Assembly (NCBI GenBank): GCA_963728985.1 | Contig: CAVSME010000003.1 | Span: 496,001 to 560,000, forward strand | Length of the DNA stretch: 64,000 bases | Source of the DNA: DASXAI01 sp963728985 | GTDB taxonomy: Bacteria > Actinomycetota > Acidimicrobiia > Acidimicrobiales > Ilumatobacteraceae | Reading direction: 5' to 3' | Part shown: positions 51,350 through 60,682 of the stretch, piece after piece | How the letters are laid out: each line of letters starts with the position of its first letter | Position numbering within the stretch: position 1 is the stretch's first letter | Notes under the pieces: model-generated | Told to the model about the DNA's origin: nothing | The model's database searches: none | The model's input: the letters and a program-made list of their open reading frames with translations, nothing else | Program-made: the position numbers and the translations under genes

Positions 51350-52495
51350 GTGCTCACCAGCGATGAACGGATCCTCACCACGCACGCCGGCAGCCTGCCC
51401 CGACCCGCCGCGCTGGCCGAGCTGCACGGCCGGCGGAGCCGGGGCGAAGCGGTCGACGGCGACGAGCTCCGGGAAATGGTGGCTCAGGCCACTGCTGCCG
51501 TGATCGCTGCCCAAGTCGAAGCGGGCATCGACGTCGGCAACGACGGGGAGCAGGCCCGGGAGAGCTTCGTGACCTACGTCAGCCACCGCATGACCGGCTT
51601 CGGCGGCGCCAGCCAGCGCCCGCTGATGCGCGATCTGGCGGACCACCCGGACTTCCTCGAGCTGGCCCAGCCCCGGTTCCAGCGGATCAAGGTCAACCTC
51701 ATGCGGGCACCGGCCGCGGAGAGCGACATCGCGTATCGCGATACGGGCGAGGTCGCCGCCGAGTGCGACCTCGTCGCCACGGCGCCGTTCGCCGAGACGT
51801 TCATGACCGCCACGTCACCGGGCATCGTCGCCTCGGCGATGGAGAACCGCCACTACGCCTCGATGGAGGAGTACGTGACTGCGGTGGCGGCGGCGCTGTC
51901 CGTCGAGTACCGCTTCATCGTCGAGCGCGGGCTGCTCCTGCAGATCGACGCGCCGGACCTCGCCATGGAGCGTCACACCCTCTTCGCCGACCGGCCCCTC
52001 GCCGACTTCCTCGACTGGGTGGCGATGGTGATCGATGCCATCAACGGCGCCCTCACCGGCATCGATCCCGCGTCCGTGCGGCTACACGTGTGTTGGGGCA
52101 ACTACGAAGGCCCGCACACGCTGGACGTGCCGCTGGAGGACATCCTGGCGCTCCTCTACGAGGCGAACGTGGGCGCCCTGGTGCTGTCGATGGCCAACGC
52201 CCGCCACGCCCACGAGTACATGTGCTTCGAGCGCCGGCCGTTGCCGGACCAGATGGTCCTCGTCGCCGGCGTGATCGACACCACCAGCAACTACGTCGAG
52301 CACGAGGAGGTGGTGGCCGACCGTCTCGTGCGCGTCGCTCGCGCCGTCGGCGATCCGCGACGCGTCCTCGCCGGGACCGACTGCGGCTTCGACACATCCG
52401 CGGGTCTCGGCGATGTCGCGGCATCCCTGGTGTGGGAGAAGCTCCGGGCCATGAGGGCCGGCGCCGACCTCGCCTCCGAGCGACTCTTCGGCTGA
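51350..52495 (+). CDS. MetE-like (cobalamin-independent methionine synthase C-terminal family) protein
   Basis: A 381-residue stand-alone MetE-like protein starting ERILTTHAGSLPRP. Candidate zinc ligands are His and Cys in HVCWGNYEG and Cys in GTDCGFD, as in the copies at 3843 and 5044. Similar proteins include epoxyalkane:coenzyme M transferase and many uncharacterised thiol transferases. The GTG at 51350 follows TAGGAGC. It lies 56 bases after the ClC gene, on the same strand. The substrate is unknown. Confidence 0.82.
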   Translation: MLTSDERILTTHAGSLPRPAALAELHGRRSRGEAVDGDELREMVAQATAAVIAAQVEAGIDVGNDGEQARESFVTYVSHRMTGFGGASQRPLMRDLADHPDFLELAQPRFQRIKVNLMRAPAAESDIAYRDTGEVAAECDLVATAPFAETFMTATSPGIVASAMENRHYASMEEYVTAVAAALSVEYRFIVERGLLLQIDAPDLAMERHTLFADRPLADFLDWVAMVIDAINGALTGIDPASVRLHVCWGNYEGPHTLDVPLEDILALLYEANVGALVLSMANARHAHEYMCFERRPLPDQMVLVAGVIDTTSNYVEHEEVVADRLVRVARAVGDPRRVLAGTDCGFDTSAGLGDVAASLVWEKLRAMRAGADLASERLFG

Positions 52496-52549
52496 TTCTG
52501 CGGCCACGGCGGCGGCGCTGGCAGAACGTCCAGCGACCCCGTTCAACTA

Positions 52550-52577
52550 TGTGACCGAGTTCACCGAGGGGTACGCT
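52550..52577 (+). promoter_or_regulatory. Crp-like site and -10 element upstream of the D-aminoacylase gene
   Basis: TGTGA-CCGAGT-TCACC (52550-52565) matches the Crp consensus TGTGA-N6-TCACA in nine of ten positions. A TANNNT -10 candidate TACGCT lies at 52572-52577. The overlap with the likely -35 region suggests repression or unusual activation. The Crp/Fnr regulator at 17164 is a candidate binder. Confidence 0.4.
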
Positions 52578-52615
52578 GTTTCTAACGCCTACCAGATTCG
52601 AGGGGGATTCGAACG

Positions 52616-54364
52616 ATGGAGAGCTACGACGTTCACATCAAGGACGGCACCATTGTCGATGGGACCCGGGTGCCGCGGTTTCGAGGGGACCTCTGGATCA
52701 AGGACGGCCGCATCGCCCAGATGGGCGGTCGGGCCAAGGCTCCATCGGAACGAGTGATCGATGCCGGGGGCTGCATCGTCGCCCCCGGGGCCATTGACCT
52801 GCATACCCACTACGACGCCCAGGTCCGGTGGGACCCGTGGTGCAGCATCTCGAGCTGGCACGGCGTCACCTCCGTGGTGCTCGGCAACTGCGGGTTCGGC
52901 TTCGCCCCCGTGAAGCCCGACTTCCGCGAGCGCTCGATGCTCACCATGGTGCGCACCGAGGCCATCCCGCTCGATGCCATGCGTGAGGGCCTGCTACCGA
53001 AGTGGGACTGGGAGACCATCCCCGAGTACCTCGACAGCCTCGAGCGCGCCCCGCTCGGCGTCAACGTGCTGCAGTTCATGCCGACGGCGTCGCTGATGAT
53101 CTACGTCATGGGCCTCGACGCGGCGAAGTCCCGCCCCGCCACCAACGAAGAGCGCAAGGAGATGCAGCGCCTGCTGCACGAGGGCATGGACGCCGGTCTC
53201 GTCGGCTTCTCCATCCAGCGCCTCGGTCCGAACTCCACCCAGGCCGACTTCGACGGCTCGCCGATGGTCACGGACACGATGTGCGACGACGACATCTTCT
53301 GCCTCGCCGAAGTGCTGCGCGAGCGTGACGAGGGCGCTATCCAGCTGACGCAGGCCACCGACGCCAACCCGAACTTCCCCGAAGACCTCGAGTTCAAGCT
53401 GCGGCTCGCCGAGGTGGCGCAGCGGCCGATCATCGACAACGTCGTGCCCGTGAGCCAGCGCAACCCGCGCGTGTACCAGGAGCGGCTCGAGTGGCTGGAG
53501 CAGGCCCACAACGAGGGCCTGCAGATCTACGGCCAGGGCGCCACCATCCGTACCGGGTTCGTCTTCTCGCTGGACGAGTGGAACCTCTACGACTCCAGCC
53601 CCGCCTGGCGCGAGGCCACCACGGGCACGCTGCAAGAGAAGATCGCCAAGATGAAGGACCCGGCGATCCGCGAGAAGCTCCGCAAGGAGACCGAGACGGC
53701 CAACACGCTGTTCGCCAACACACAGCTCGCCGTCGGCGGCCCGCCACAGAAGCTCGTGGTGCAGGGCGTCTCCCGGCGCCAGGACATGCAGAAGTACGTC
53801 GGGAAGACCCTCGGCCAGATCGCCGAGGAAGAGGGCAAGCACTACCTCGACGTGATGCTCGACCTCTCGTTGATGACCGACCTGAAGACCGAGTTCCTCG
53901 GCGAAGGGCCGCAGTTCAACGTCGATCACATGGCCGGCGTCTACAACGAGTCGCCCTACACCATCCCGGGCGTGTCCGACGGCGGCGCCCACACCAAGTT
54001 CTTCACGGGCGGCGCCTGGACCACCGACTTCCTGGCGTGGATGGTCCGTGACGAGAAGAAGATCTCGCTGGAAGAGGCGCACTATCGCATGTCGGCGCTC
54101 GCCGCCCATGCCGCCGGCTTCCGCGACCGGGGCGTGCTGCGCGAGGGCGCGCCGGCCGACGTGATCGTCTACGACATGGACGAGCTCGACATCGATCCCG
54201 CCTGGGTCGGTGAAGCCGTGTACGACCTGCCCGGTGGTGAGTGGCGTCGCGTGCAGCGGGCCCACGGCTACCGGCACATCCTCGTCAACGGCGTCGAGAC
54301 GTTCACCGACGGCGAGTGCACCGGCGAGACGCCCGGCAAGCTCCTCCGCCACGGCAAGGGCTGA
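52616..54364 (+). CDS. N-acyl-D-amino-acid deacylase/amidohydrolase 3-family protein
   Basis: A 582-residue metal hydrolase of the D-aminoacylase family. The zinc site is DLHTHYDAQV (His63, His65), with the later VLGNCGFG and SDGGAHTKFFTG typical of amidohydrolase 3 members, and a C-terminal GAPADVIVYDMDELDIDPAWV. It probably removes an acyl or amide group from an N-substituted acid. The ATG at 52616 follows GAGGGGGATTC. A Crp-like site lies upstream. Confidence 0.9.
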   Translation: MESYDVHIKDGTIVDGTRVPRFRGDLWIKDGRIAQMGGRAKAPSERVIDAGGCIVAPGAIDLHTHYDAQVRWDPWCSISSWHGVTSVVLGNCGFGFAPVKPDFRERSMLTMVRTEAIPLDAMREGLLPKWDWETIPEYLDSLERAPLGVNVLQFMPTASLMIYVMGLDAAKSRPATNEERKEMQRLLHEGMDAGLVGFSIQRLGPNSTQADFDGSPMVTDTMCDDDIFCLAEVLRERDEGAIQLTQATDANPNFPEDLEFKLRLAEVAQRPIIDNVVPVSQRNPRVYQERLEWLEQAHNEGLQIYGQGATIRTGFVFSLDEWNLYDSSPAWREATTGTLQEKIAKMKDPAIREKLRKETETANTLFANTQLAVGGPPQKLVVQGVSRRQDMQKYVGKTLGQIAEEEGKHYLDVMLDLSLMTDLKTEFLGEGPQFNVDHMAGVYNESPYTIPGVSDGGAHTKFFTGGAWTTDFLAWMVRDEKKISLEEAHYRMSALAAHAAGFRDRGVLREGAPADVIVYDMDELDIDPAWVGEAVYDLPGGEWRRVQRAHGYRHILVNGVETFTDGECTGETPGKLLRHGKG

Positions 54365-54434
54365 CCGCTTCGGCGGGGCCGAGCAACGACTCTGGCGCTC
54401 CTTCGGGACGATCCCGACGGAGCGCCGGGTCACG

Positions 54435-55292
54435 TTGCCGCGGTCGGGGATCGACGTTCGGGTCCAGGAGGTAGGCAGCGGGCCGCCCATCATCTTCGTG
54501 CACGGCACGATGAGCGCGGGGTCGGTCTGGGCGCCGGTGGTGAGCCGACTCGAAGGGTTCCGGTGCATCGTCCTGGATCGTCCGGGCTGCGGCCTCAGCG
54601 CCGCCTCGGCGACCGACCTCCACGACATCGCCGCGCTCGAGGCGTACGCCGATGCCCTGCTGGTCGAGCTCCTCGATGCGTTGGCCATCGAACGCGCCGA
54701 CATCGTCGCCACCTCGTTCGGCGGCTACTTCGCGCTGCGCGCCCTCGCGTCCCACCCGGACCGGTTCGGCCGCCTCGTCGAGATGGGCTTCCCGTTCGGC
54801 GCGCCGATGCTGCGTATGCCGCTGCTGATGCGCATCAGCAGCATCCCGGCCATGAGCAAGCTTGCCATCCGGATGCCGATCAACGAACGGACGGTCCGCA
54901 CCATGTTGCGGCAGGCGGGACTGCGCGGCGCGCTCGAGTCGGGCCGGTTCGATCAGGCCGCGCTCGACTGGTACCTGTCGCTGCTGCGCGACACCGACAC
55001 GATGCGCAACGAGGTCGGCGTGGCTCCGCTCGTCATCTTGCCGATCCGGGGCGTCAACACTCGCGTCCTGCTCACGCCGGAGCTGCTGGCGACGATCACC
55101 GCGCCGGTGAACTTCCTCTGGGGCGAAGACGATCCGTTCGGCGGCACCGACACCGCGCAGCACTTCGCCGGCCAGCTCGCACAGTCGCATCTCGAGATGC
55201 TCCCAGGAGCCGGGCACGCCCCCTGGGTCGACGATCCCGACCGTGCCGCGGCGGTCATCGGCGACGCCTTCGCCGATCTGCCGCGTTCGTGA
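54435..55292 (+). CDS. Alpha/beta hydrolase
   Basis: A 285-residue alpha/beta hydrolase. The oxyanion motif is FVHGTMSAGSVW, the nucleophile elbow is ATSFGGYFAL (Ser), the acid lies in LWGEDDPFGG and the base in PGAGHAPW. It could be an ester hydrolase or dehalogenase-like enzyme. There is no in-frame ATG or GTG near the start of homology, and the TTG at 54435 is the best candidate. The true N-terminus is uncertain. It follows the deacylase by 70 bases. Confidence 0.75.
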   Translation: MPRSGIDVRVQEVGSGPPIIFVHGTMSAGSVWAPVVSRLEGFRCIVLDRPGCGLSAASATDLHDIAALEAYADALLVELLDALAIERADIVATSFGGYFALRALASHPDRFGRLVEMGFPFGAPMLRMPLLMRISSIPAMSKLAIRMPINERTVRTMLRQAGLRGALESGRFDQAALDWYLSLLRDTDTMRNEVGVAPLVILPIRGVNTRVLLTPELLATITAPVNFLWGEDDPFGGTDTAQHFAGQLAQSHLEMLPGAGHAPWVDDPDRAAAVIGDAFADLPRS

Positions 55293-55334
55293 CCCAGGCG
55301 GTAGCGTCGGGCGACTGCGGATCGGGGGTCAACC

Positions 55335-56174
55335 GTGCAGCTGGATTTGCTGGCGTCGGGTTACGGGCTGGTCGAGGGACCACGTACGGACGCCGAGAAC
55401 AACCTCTACTTCACCGACGCCCCGGGAGGCGGCGTCTACCGACGGAGCCCGGACGGCACGATCGAGACGTTGGTCAGTGGCCGCAAGATGATCGGCGGCT
55501 TGGCCATCCATGCCGATGGCGGGTTCGTCATGTCCGGGCCCACGGTGGCCCACTGGCGTGACGGCGAGGTCCGGGTGCTGCTCCAGCGCGACGGGGTCAC
55601 GTCGTTCAACGACATCCAGCCCGATGCCGACGGCCGGGTCTACGCCGGCGCCATCCGTTCGAGCCTGGAGGACCTGAAGGCCGAGAAGATCCTGGGCGAG
55701 TGCTACCGCATCAGTCCCGGCGGCACCGTCGAGGAGGTCTACGGCGACCTGGAGGTGTCCAACGGGATCGGGTTGTCACCCGATGGGCGCACGCTCTACC
55801 ACGTCGACTCCACCACGAAGGGCCTGTGGGTCCACGACGTCGGCGCCGACGGGTCGCTGTCGAACCGGCGCCACATCGGCCGGGCGGCGTTCGAGCGTGG
55901 CATCCCCGACGGCATGTGCGTGGATGCCGACGGGAACCTGTGGGTGGCCCACGTCGGCGGCCGGCGGGTGGTCAAGCTGTCTCCCACGGGCGACGAGCTC
56001 GACCAGATCCCGGTGCCGGCCAAGGCGGTGACGAGCGCGGCGTTCGGCGGGCCCGACCTGGGCGACCTGTACATCGTCACCGCCGACAACTTGGACGACG
56101 CCGCCCTGCGCGGGTGCGTCTTCCGGTGCCGGCCCGGCGTGGCCGGCCTGCCGACACCGCTCGCTCGCGTTTGA
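55335..56174 (+). CDS. SMP-30/gluconolactonase-family protein
   Basis: A 279-residue six-bladed beta propeller. It has GLVEGPRTDAENNLYFTD with the metal-binding Glu, then the usual NDIQPDADGRVYAG, NGIGLSPDGRTLYHVDS and DGMCVDADGNLWVAH. The Asn and Asp residues in these blocks are the expected divalent metal ligands. Members hydrolyse lactones, which would suit a Baeyer-Villiger product. The GTG at 55335 follows CGGGGGTC. Confidence 0.88.
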   Translation: MQLDLLASGYGLVEGPRTDAENNLYFTDAPGGGVYRRSPDGTIETLVSGRKMIGGLAIHADGGFVMSGPTVAHWRDGEVRVLLQRDGVTSFNDIQPDADGRVYAGAIRSSLEDLKAEKILGECYRISPGGTVEEVYGDLEVSNGIGLSPDGRTLYHVDSTTKGLWVHDVGADGSLSNRRHIGRAAFERGIPDGMCVDADGNLWVAHVGGRRVVKLSPTGDELDQIPVPAKAVTSAAFGGPDLGDLYIVTADNLDDAALRGCVFRCRPGVAGLPTPLARV

Positions 56175-56183
56175 GCGGCGACG

Positions 56184-57041
56184 TCACCCGAGCGTTGGGA
56201 TGACCTCGGCGGCCAGCGTGTCGAGGAGGCGCTGCTGCTGCTCGATGTCCGGTGAGCCCAAGGAGAACACCATCTCCTCGACGCCCGCGCTCCGGTAGCT
56301 CTCGCAGAGCTCGATCAGCGACGACGGCGTCGCATCGGCAGGCACGTCGAAGCGCAACGAGATCACGATGTCGTTGCGGCTGCGGCCCTGCTCCTCGAGC
56401 AGTTCGTCGAGCCGAGCGAGCCGCGTGCGGATCCCGTCGACGCGCACACCCAGCGCGTGCCAGCAGTCGCCGAGCCGGGCCACTCGCCGCAGCGCCGGGA
56501 CGCGGTTGCCGCCCACCGCGATCGGCAGCCGGCGCCCCTGCCACGGTTTGGGCGCGGCCCGCACCGGGCCGAAGGAGAAGAACCGACCGTGGTACTCGGG
56601 CTCGCTGTCGTCCCACAGCGTCCGCATGACGGCGATGAACTCGTCGGCGTAGGCGCCACGGTCGCCGTAGGCCACCACACCGACCGCCTCGTTCTCCTCC
56701 GGCAGCGAGCCGACGCCGACACCGCATCGCACCCGGCCGCCCGACAGCTGGTCGAGCGTGGCCATGGTCTTGGCCAGCACGAACGGGTTCAGGTAGGGAA
56801 TGACGAGCACGCTCATCCCCAGCTCCACCCGTGACGTGGCGGCGGCCGCCCAGGTGAGCACCGTCAGCGCATCGTGGTACGGCCGCTCCCCCAGCCGCTC
56901 GCCGACGTAGCCGATGTTGAGGAGGTGGTGGTTCACCCACACCGAATCGAAGCCGGCCGCCTCGGCGCGCGGCGCCAGGCCGACGACAGCGCCGACATCG
57001 TCGATGCCCCAGTTGTTGGGGAGCACGAAGCCGACGCGCAT
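56184..57041 (-). CDS. LLM-class F420-dependent oxidoreductase
   Basis: A 285-residue LLM oxidoreductase. It begins MRVGFVLPNNWGIDD and has VELGMSVLVIPYLNPFVLAKTMATLDQLSGGRVRCGVGVGS, then PIAVGGNRVPALRRVARLGD. These fit the F420-type LLM family. The ATG at 57041 shares one base with the stop of the serine hydrolase (TGATG), so the two are coupled. It is the last gene of the minus-strand run. Confidence 0.85.
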   Translation of the reverse strand: MRVGFVLPNNWGIDDVGAVVGLAPRAEAAGFDSVWVNHHLLNIGYVGERLGERPYHDALTVLTWAAAATSRVELGMSVLVIPYLNPFVLAKTMATLDQLSGGRVRCGVGVGSLPEENEAVGVVAYGDRGAYADEFIAVMRTLWDDSEPEYHGRFFSFGPVRAAPKPWQGRRLPIAVGGNRVPALRRVARLGDCWHALGVRVDGIRTRLARLDELLEEQGRSRNDIVISLRFDVPADATPSSLIELCESYRSAGVEEMVFSLGSPDIEQQQRLLDTLAAEVIPTLG

Positions 57042-58273
57042 CAGTCGACGATGGCTTGGTACGTCAGCGCCCGCAGATCCTGCTCGGGCAGGTCGAACCC
57101 GACCATGTACTGGGTCATGAACACCCCGACGAGGTCCTCTTGGGGGTCGACCCAGTAGTAGGTCTTCGCCGCGCCGGCCCAGCCGTACTCGCCGACCGAG
57201 CCCGGGCCGCCGGTCTCGGCCACGTTCGTGACCACGCGCGAGCCGAGCCCGAAGCCGAAGCCCGGGTTGGGGATCCCGCCGATCTCGTAGGGCAGCAGTG
57301 CTGCGGGTACGTGGTTGCTGTGCATGAGGCTGAGCGTCTTGCGCCCCATCACCCGGCTGCCGTCCAGCTCGCCGTCACCCACCAGCATCTGGGCGAAGCG
57401 CATGTAGTCACCGATGGTCGAGTACAAGCCGATCCCGCCGCGCACGAAGACATCGGGAGCGTCGGTGGGATACGTGTCGGAGACGTCGCTGCGCTCGTTG
57501 TACCCGCCCAGGCCCGCCTCGACGAGCGCGCCCATCGTCTGACCAGGCGCGAAGAGATCGGGCAAGCCGTACATGGCGGCGACGCGGTCCAGCTTGGCCG
57601 CCGGCACGCCGAAGGCGGTGTCGGTCATGCCGAGCGGCGCGAACATCCGCTCCTCCAGGAACGGGCCGAGCGGCTGATCGGCGATCACCTCGACGAGGCG
57701 AGCGGCGACGTCGATGCCCAGGCTGTAGTGCCAGCGCTCGCCCGGTTGGAAGGCCAAGGGCAGCGCCGCCAGATCGTCGATCAGTGTCTCCAGCGAACGG
57801 GTCGGATCGTTCATGAGCCGGGCGTCCCGGTACAGGTCACCGACCGGCGAATCCTCCATGAAGTCGTAGGTCAGGCCGCTGGTGTGCGTCAGCAGGTCGC
57901 GCACGAGCATCGGGCGGACGGGATCGACCAGGCTGCCGTCGGCGGCCATCACCTTCGTGGCCCCGAAGGCGGGGATGTACTTCGCCACCGGGTCGGTCAG
58001 CCGGAACCGGCCTTCCTCGAACAAGAGCATGAGCGCAGTGCTCACGATCGGCTTCGTCATCGAGTAGACGCGGAAGATCGTGTCGGGGGTCATCGGCAGT
58101 CCGGCTTCCTTGTCGCGGTAGCCGTACTGCCCGGCGAACGCCGTCTGACCGTGGCGGGCGATCATCACGCTCACGCCGGCGAAGCCGCGTTCGTCGACGA
58201 CGGACTGCATGACGGGGTTGATGCGTTCGAGCCGATCGGCGTCCATGCCAGCGGCTTCGGGCGAGGTTCCCAT
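57041..58273 (-). CDS. Serine hydrolase (beta-lactamase family)
   Basis: A 410-residue beta-lactamase-fold hydrolase. The nucleophile motif is SMTK (Ser71, Lys74) and the Tyr motif is YSLG (Tyr183). It lacks a signal peptide. It lies 30 bases downstream of the acyl-CoA-dehydrogenase-like gene and its stop overlaps the LLM start, so it is within the same operon. The fold is shared with the genes at 27498 and 30942 but it is most like carboxylesterases. Confidence 0.85.
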   Translation of the reverse strand: MGTSPEAAGMDADRLERINPVMQSVVDERGFAGVSVMIARHGQTAFAGQYGYRDKEAGLPMTPDTIFRVYSMTKPIVSTALMLLFEEGRFRLTDPVAKYIPAFGATKVMAADGSLVDPVRPMLVRDLLTHTSGLTYDFMEDSPVGDLYRDARLMNDPTRSLETLIDDLAALPLAFQPGERWHYSLGIDVAARLVEVIADQPLGPFLEERMFAPLGMTDTAFGVPAAKLDRVAAMYGLPDLFAPGQTMGALVEAGLGGYNERSDVSDTYPTDAPDVFVRGGIGLYSTIGDYMRFAQMLVGDGELDGSRVMGRKTLSLMHSNHVPAALLPYEIGGIPNPGFGFGLGSRVVTNVAETGGPGSVGEYGWAGAAKTYYWVDPQEDLVGVFMTQYMVGFDLPEQDLRALTYQAIVD

Positions 58274-58303
58274 GCGCGTCTTCTTCCTATCGATGGTGAT
58301 GGG

Positions 58304-59467
58304 TCAGGCCAGCGGATCGGCTCCGTCGATGCCCAGCAGGAACTGGGCGTGGTTCTCGTAGGCCGACTCGTTGACCAGCAGGTGGTTGGCGGCCACGGTG
58401 AGGTCGCGCACGGCCTTCTCGAACACCGTGCCCTGCTGCAGTGCCGCGCCGCCGGCGAAGCGCACCGTGTCGGCCAGCACGTCGGCGGCAGTGCGCACGG
58501 CGAACGCGCCAGCGGCCCGCGTACCGGCCTCGAGGGCGCGCAGGTCGGCGCCCCGGTCCTCGGCCCGCGCCATCAGGTTGTCACCGTCGGCGATCATCAA
58601 CGCCCGCGCCGCCTTCAACCGTTGATCAGCGGCGCCGAGGAAGCTCTGGAAGGCCGCCCGCGATGCGAGGACCTGCGGCCGGGCGTACCCGCGCGTCATG
58701 GTCGAGGCCAGTGCGATCAACTCGTCGAGCGCCCGCCGGGCGATCCCCAGGGTCACGGCCGGCACCGGGTAGCCGAGGAAGCCGACGATCCCAGTGCGGT
58801 AGACGCGGCCGCCCCGGCGCGGCGCGATGCCGGGCGAGTAGGTCAGCTCCTCCGGCACGAAGACGTCGTTCACGGCGAAGTCGTTGCTCCCTGTAGCCCG
58901 CATGCCGAGCACGTGCCACGTGTCTTCGACCTCGACCGCGTCCTTCGGCACGACCAGCACCTTCACCTTCGGCGGTCGGCCGTCGACGCCGGCCAGCAGC
59001 CCTTGGAGGAGCACCCACTCCGCGCCGTGGATGCCGCTCCCGTAGCGGAACCGGCCGGTCAGGCGGTAGCCCTCGCCGTCGGCTTGGAGCTTGCCTGGAC
59101 GCAGGCCCCCGCCGCCACAGACGACGGGCACGTCGCGCCCGGCCAGGAGCCGCTCGACGCCGCCGTCGGGCAGTCGTGCGCAGACGGCGCCCAGCGAGTC
59201 GGCGTAGATGAACAAGCACCACGCCGCCGACGCGTTGACGAGGGCGACGCGCTCGAACACGTCGAACTGCAGCTCGGGCTCGGCCTCGTCGCCGCCCAGG
59301 CATTCGGGGAGCTTGAGCCGGAGCAGCCCGGCGTCACGGATCGCCGCCAGCGTCGTGTCGGGCAACCGCCGCAGCTCTTCGCCGAGCGCGGCGTCGCCCG
59401 CCAGCACGGGCGCGATGGCGTCGATCCGCTCGAACAGCTCGCTACGGCGGTCGGTGAACGTGCCCAT
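58304..59467 (-). CDS. Acyl-CoA dehydrogenase-fold flavin enzyme
   Basis: A 387-residue flavoprotein of the acyl-CoA dehydrogenase fold. The FAD block HVLGMRATGSNDFAVNDVFVPEE is typical of group D hydroxylases (HsaA/HpaB-like) as well as dehydrogenases. The protein may therefore be a two-component hydroxylase rather than a beta-oxidation enzyme. The ATG at 59467 is preceded by GAGAGG. It lies 13 bases after the CoA transferase stop and is co-transcribed with it. Confidence 0.82.
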   Translation of the reverse strand: MGTFTDRRSELFERIDAIAPVLAGDAALGEELRRLPDTTLAAIRDAGLLRLKLPECLGGDEAEPELQFDVFERVALVNASAAWCLFIYADSLGAVCARLPDGGVERLLAGRDVPVVCGGGGLRPGKLQADGEGYRLTGRFRYGSGIHGAEWVLLQGLLAGVDGRPPKVKVLVVPKDAVEVEDTWHVLGMRATGSNDFAVNDVFVPEELTYSPGIAPRRGGRVYRTGIVGFLGYPVPAVTLGIARRALDELIALASTMTRGYARPQVLASRAAFQSFLGAADQRLKAARALMIADGDNLMARAEDRGADLRALEAGTRAAGAFAVRTAADVLADTVRFAGGAALQQGTVFEKAVRDLTVAANHLLVNESAYENHAQFLLGIDGADPLA

Positions 59468-59480
59468 GCCGCAACGCCTC

Positions 59481-60668
59481 TCAGACGACGACGCCGTCGC
59501 GCCGCAGCTGCTCGATGTCGTCCGTGCTCATCGCCAGGACCGAGGCGAGCACGTCGTCGGTGTGCTCGCCGAGCAGCGGGGGCGACCGGAACTCCCCCAG
59601 CTCGGCCTCGGTGAACTTGAACGGGCTGCCGAGCACCGCGATCTCGCCGTCGCCCTCGACGATGTGGCGCACCATCCCCCGCTCCTTCACCTCAGGCGCC
59701 TGCAACGCCTGATCCATCGTGCGCACGCCTCCGGCGGGCAGGTGGTTCATCTCCGCCAGCCACTCGGCCGCCGGCCGCGTCACCAGCGCCCGCTCGATCT
59801 CGATCTTGAGCGCGTCGCGGTTGCGAGAACGGCCCGACGGCGTGGCGAACCGCTCGTCCTCGACCAGGTCCGGGCGCCCGATCACCACGCTGAAGTCGGC
59901 GAACAGCCGGTCGGTGGCCATGGCGAGGTAGATCGGGTCGGTCGCCGTCTCGAACAGGTCGATCGGTGCCGCCACGACGTGGCGGTTGCCGGACCGCTCG
60001 GGCACCTTCCCGTCGGTCAGGTACTGCATGGCGACGTTGCCCAGCGCGCCGATGGCGGTGTCGAGCAGGCACAGGTCGAGGAACTCGCCGTGACCGTGGC
60101 GCTGCCGCGCCAGCAGCGCGGCGCAGATGGCCGTGGTGGCGTGGGCCGCCGTCAGCGTGTCGATGATCGACAGCGGATGGCGGACCGGACCCCCGTCGAT
60201 CGGGCCGGTCAGCGCCATCATCCCCGACTCCGCCTGGAGGACGGGGTCGAAGCCGGGTCGTGACGAGAACGGGCCCTCGGCTCCGTAGGCCGAGATCGAG
60301 GCGTAGATCAGCGCCGGATCGCCCGCTCGGAGCTGTGCCGGACCGAGGCCGAGGCGATCCATGACCCCGGGCCGGAAGTTCTCGACGACGACGTCGCTGG
60401 CCGCCGCCAGGCGCCGGGCCAGGTCCTGGCCGGGGGTGTGGGTCAGGTCGATGGCGATGCTGCGCTTGGAGCGGTTGAACGCGAGGAACATCGCGCCGCG
60501 ACGATCACCGCGTGGCGACCGCGCCCGAGTCTCGTCCCCCGTCACGGGGTGCTCGACCTTGATCACGTCGGCGCCGAGGTCGGCGAGTTGCTGCGTGCAC
60601 AACGGTCCCGCGATGACTCGCGAGAAGTCGAGGACGCGGATCCCCTCGAGCGGCGGCGGGCTCCCCAT
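59481..60668 (-). CDS. CaiB/BaiF-family (family III) CoA transferase
   Basis: A 395-residue family III CoA transferase. It has RVLDFSRVIAGPLCTQQLADLGADVIKVEHP, RSKRSIAIDL, and HGEFLDLCLLDTAIGAL with a candidate catalytic Asp, then MATDRLFADF. It transfers CoA between carboxylates. The ATG at 60668 sits only 15 bases after the 99-bp inverted-repeat element, with no clear ribosome site in between. Confidence 0.9.
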   Translation of the reverse strand: MGSPPPLEGIRVLDFSRVIAGPLCTQQLADLGADVIKVEHPVTGDETRARSPRGDRRGAMFLAFNRSKRSIAIDLTHTPGQDLARRLAAASDVVVENFRPGVMDRLGLGPAQLRAGDPALIYASISAYGAEGPFSSRPGFDPVLQAESGMMALTGPIDGGPVRHPLSIIDTLTAAHATTAICAALLARQRHGHGEFLDLCLLDTAIGALGNVAMQYLTDGKVPERSGNRHVVAAPIDLFETATDPIYLAMATDRLFADFSVVIGRPDLVEDERFATPSGRSRNRDALKIEIERALVTRPAAEWLAEMNHLPAGGVRTMDQALQAPEVKERGMVRHIVEGDGEIAVLGSPFKFTEAELGEFRSPPLLGEHTDDVLASVLAMSTDDIEQLRRDGVVV

Positions 60669-60682
60669 GGCGGCGCCAACCT

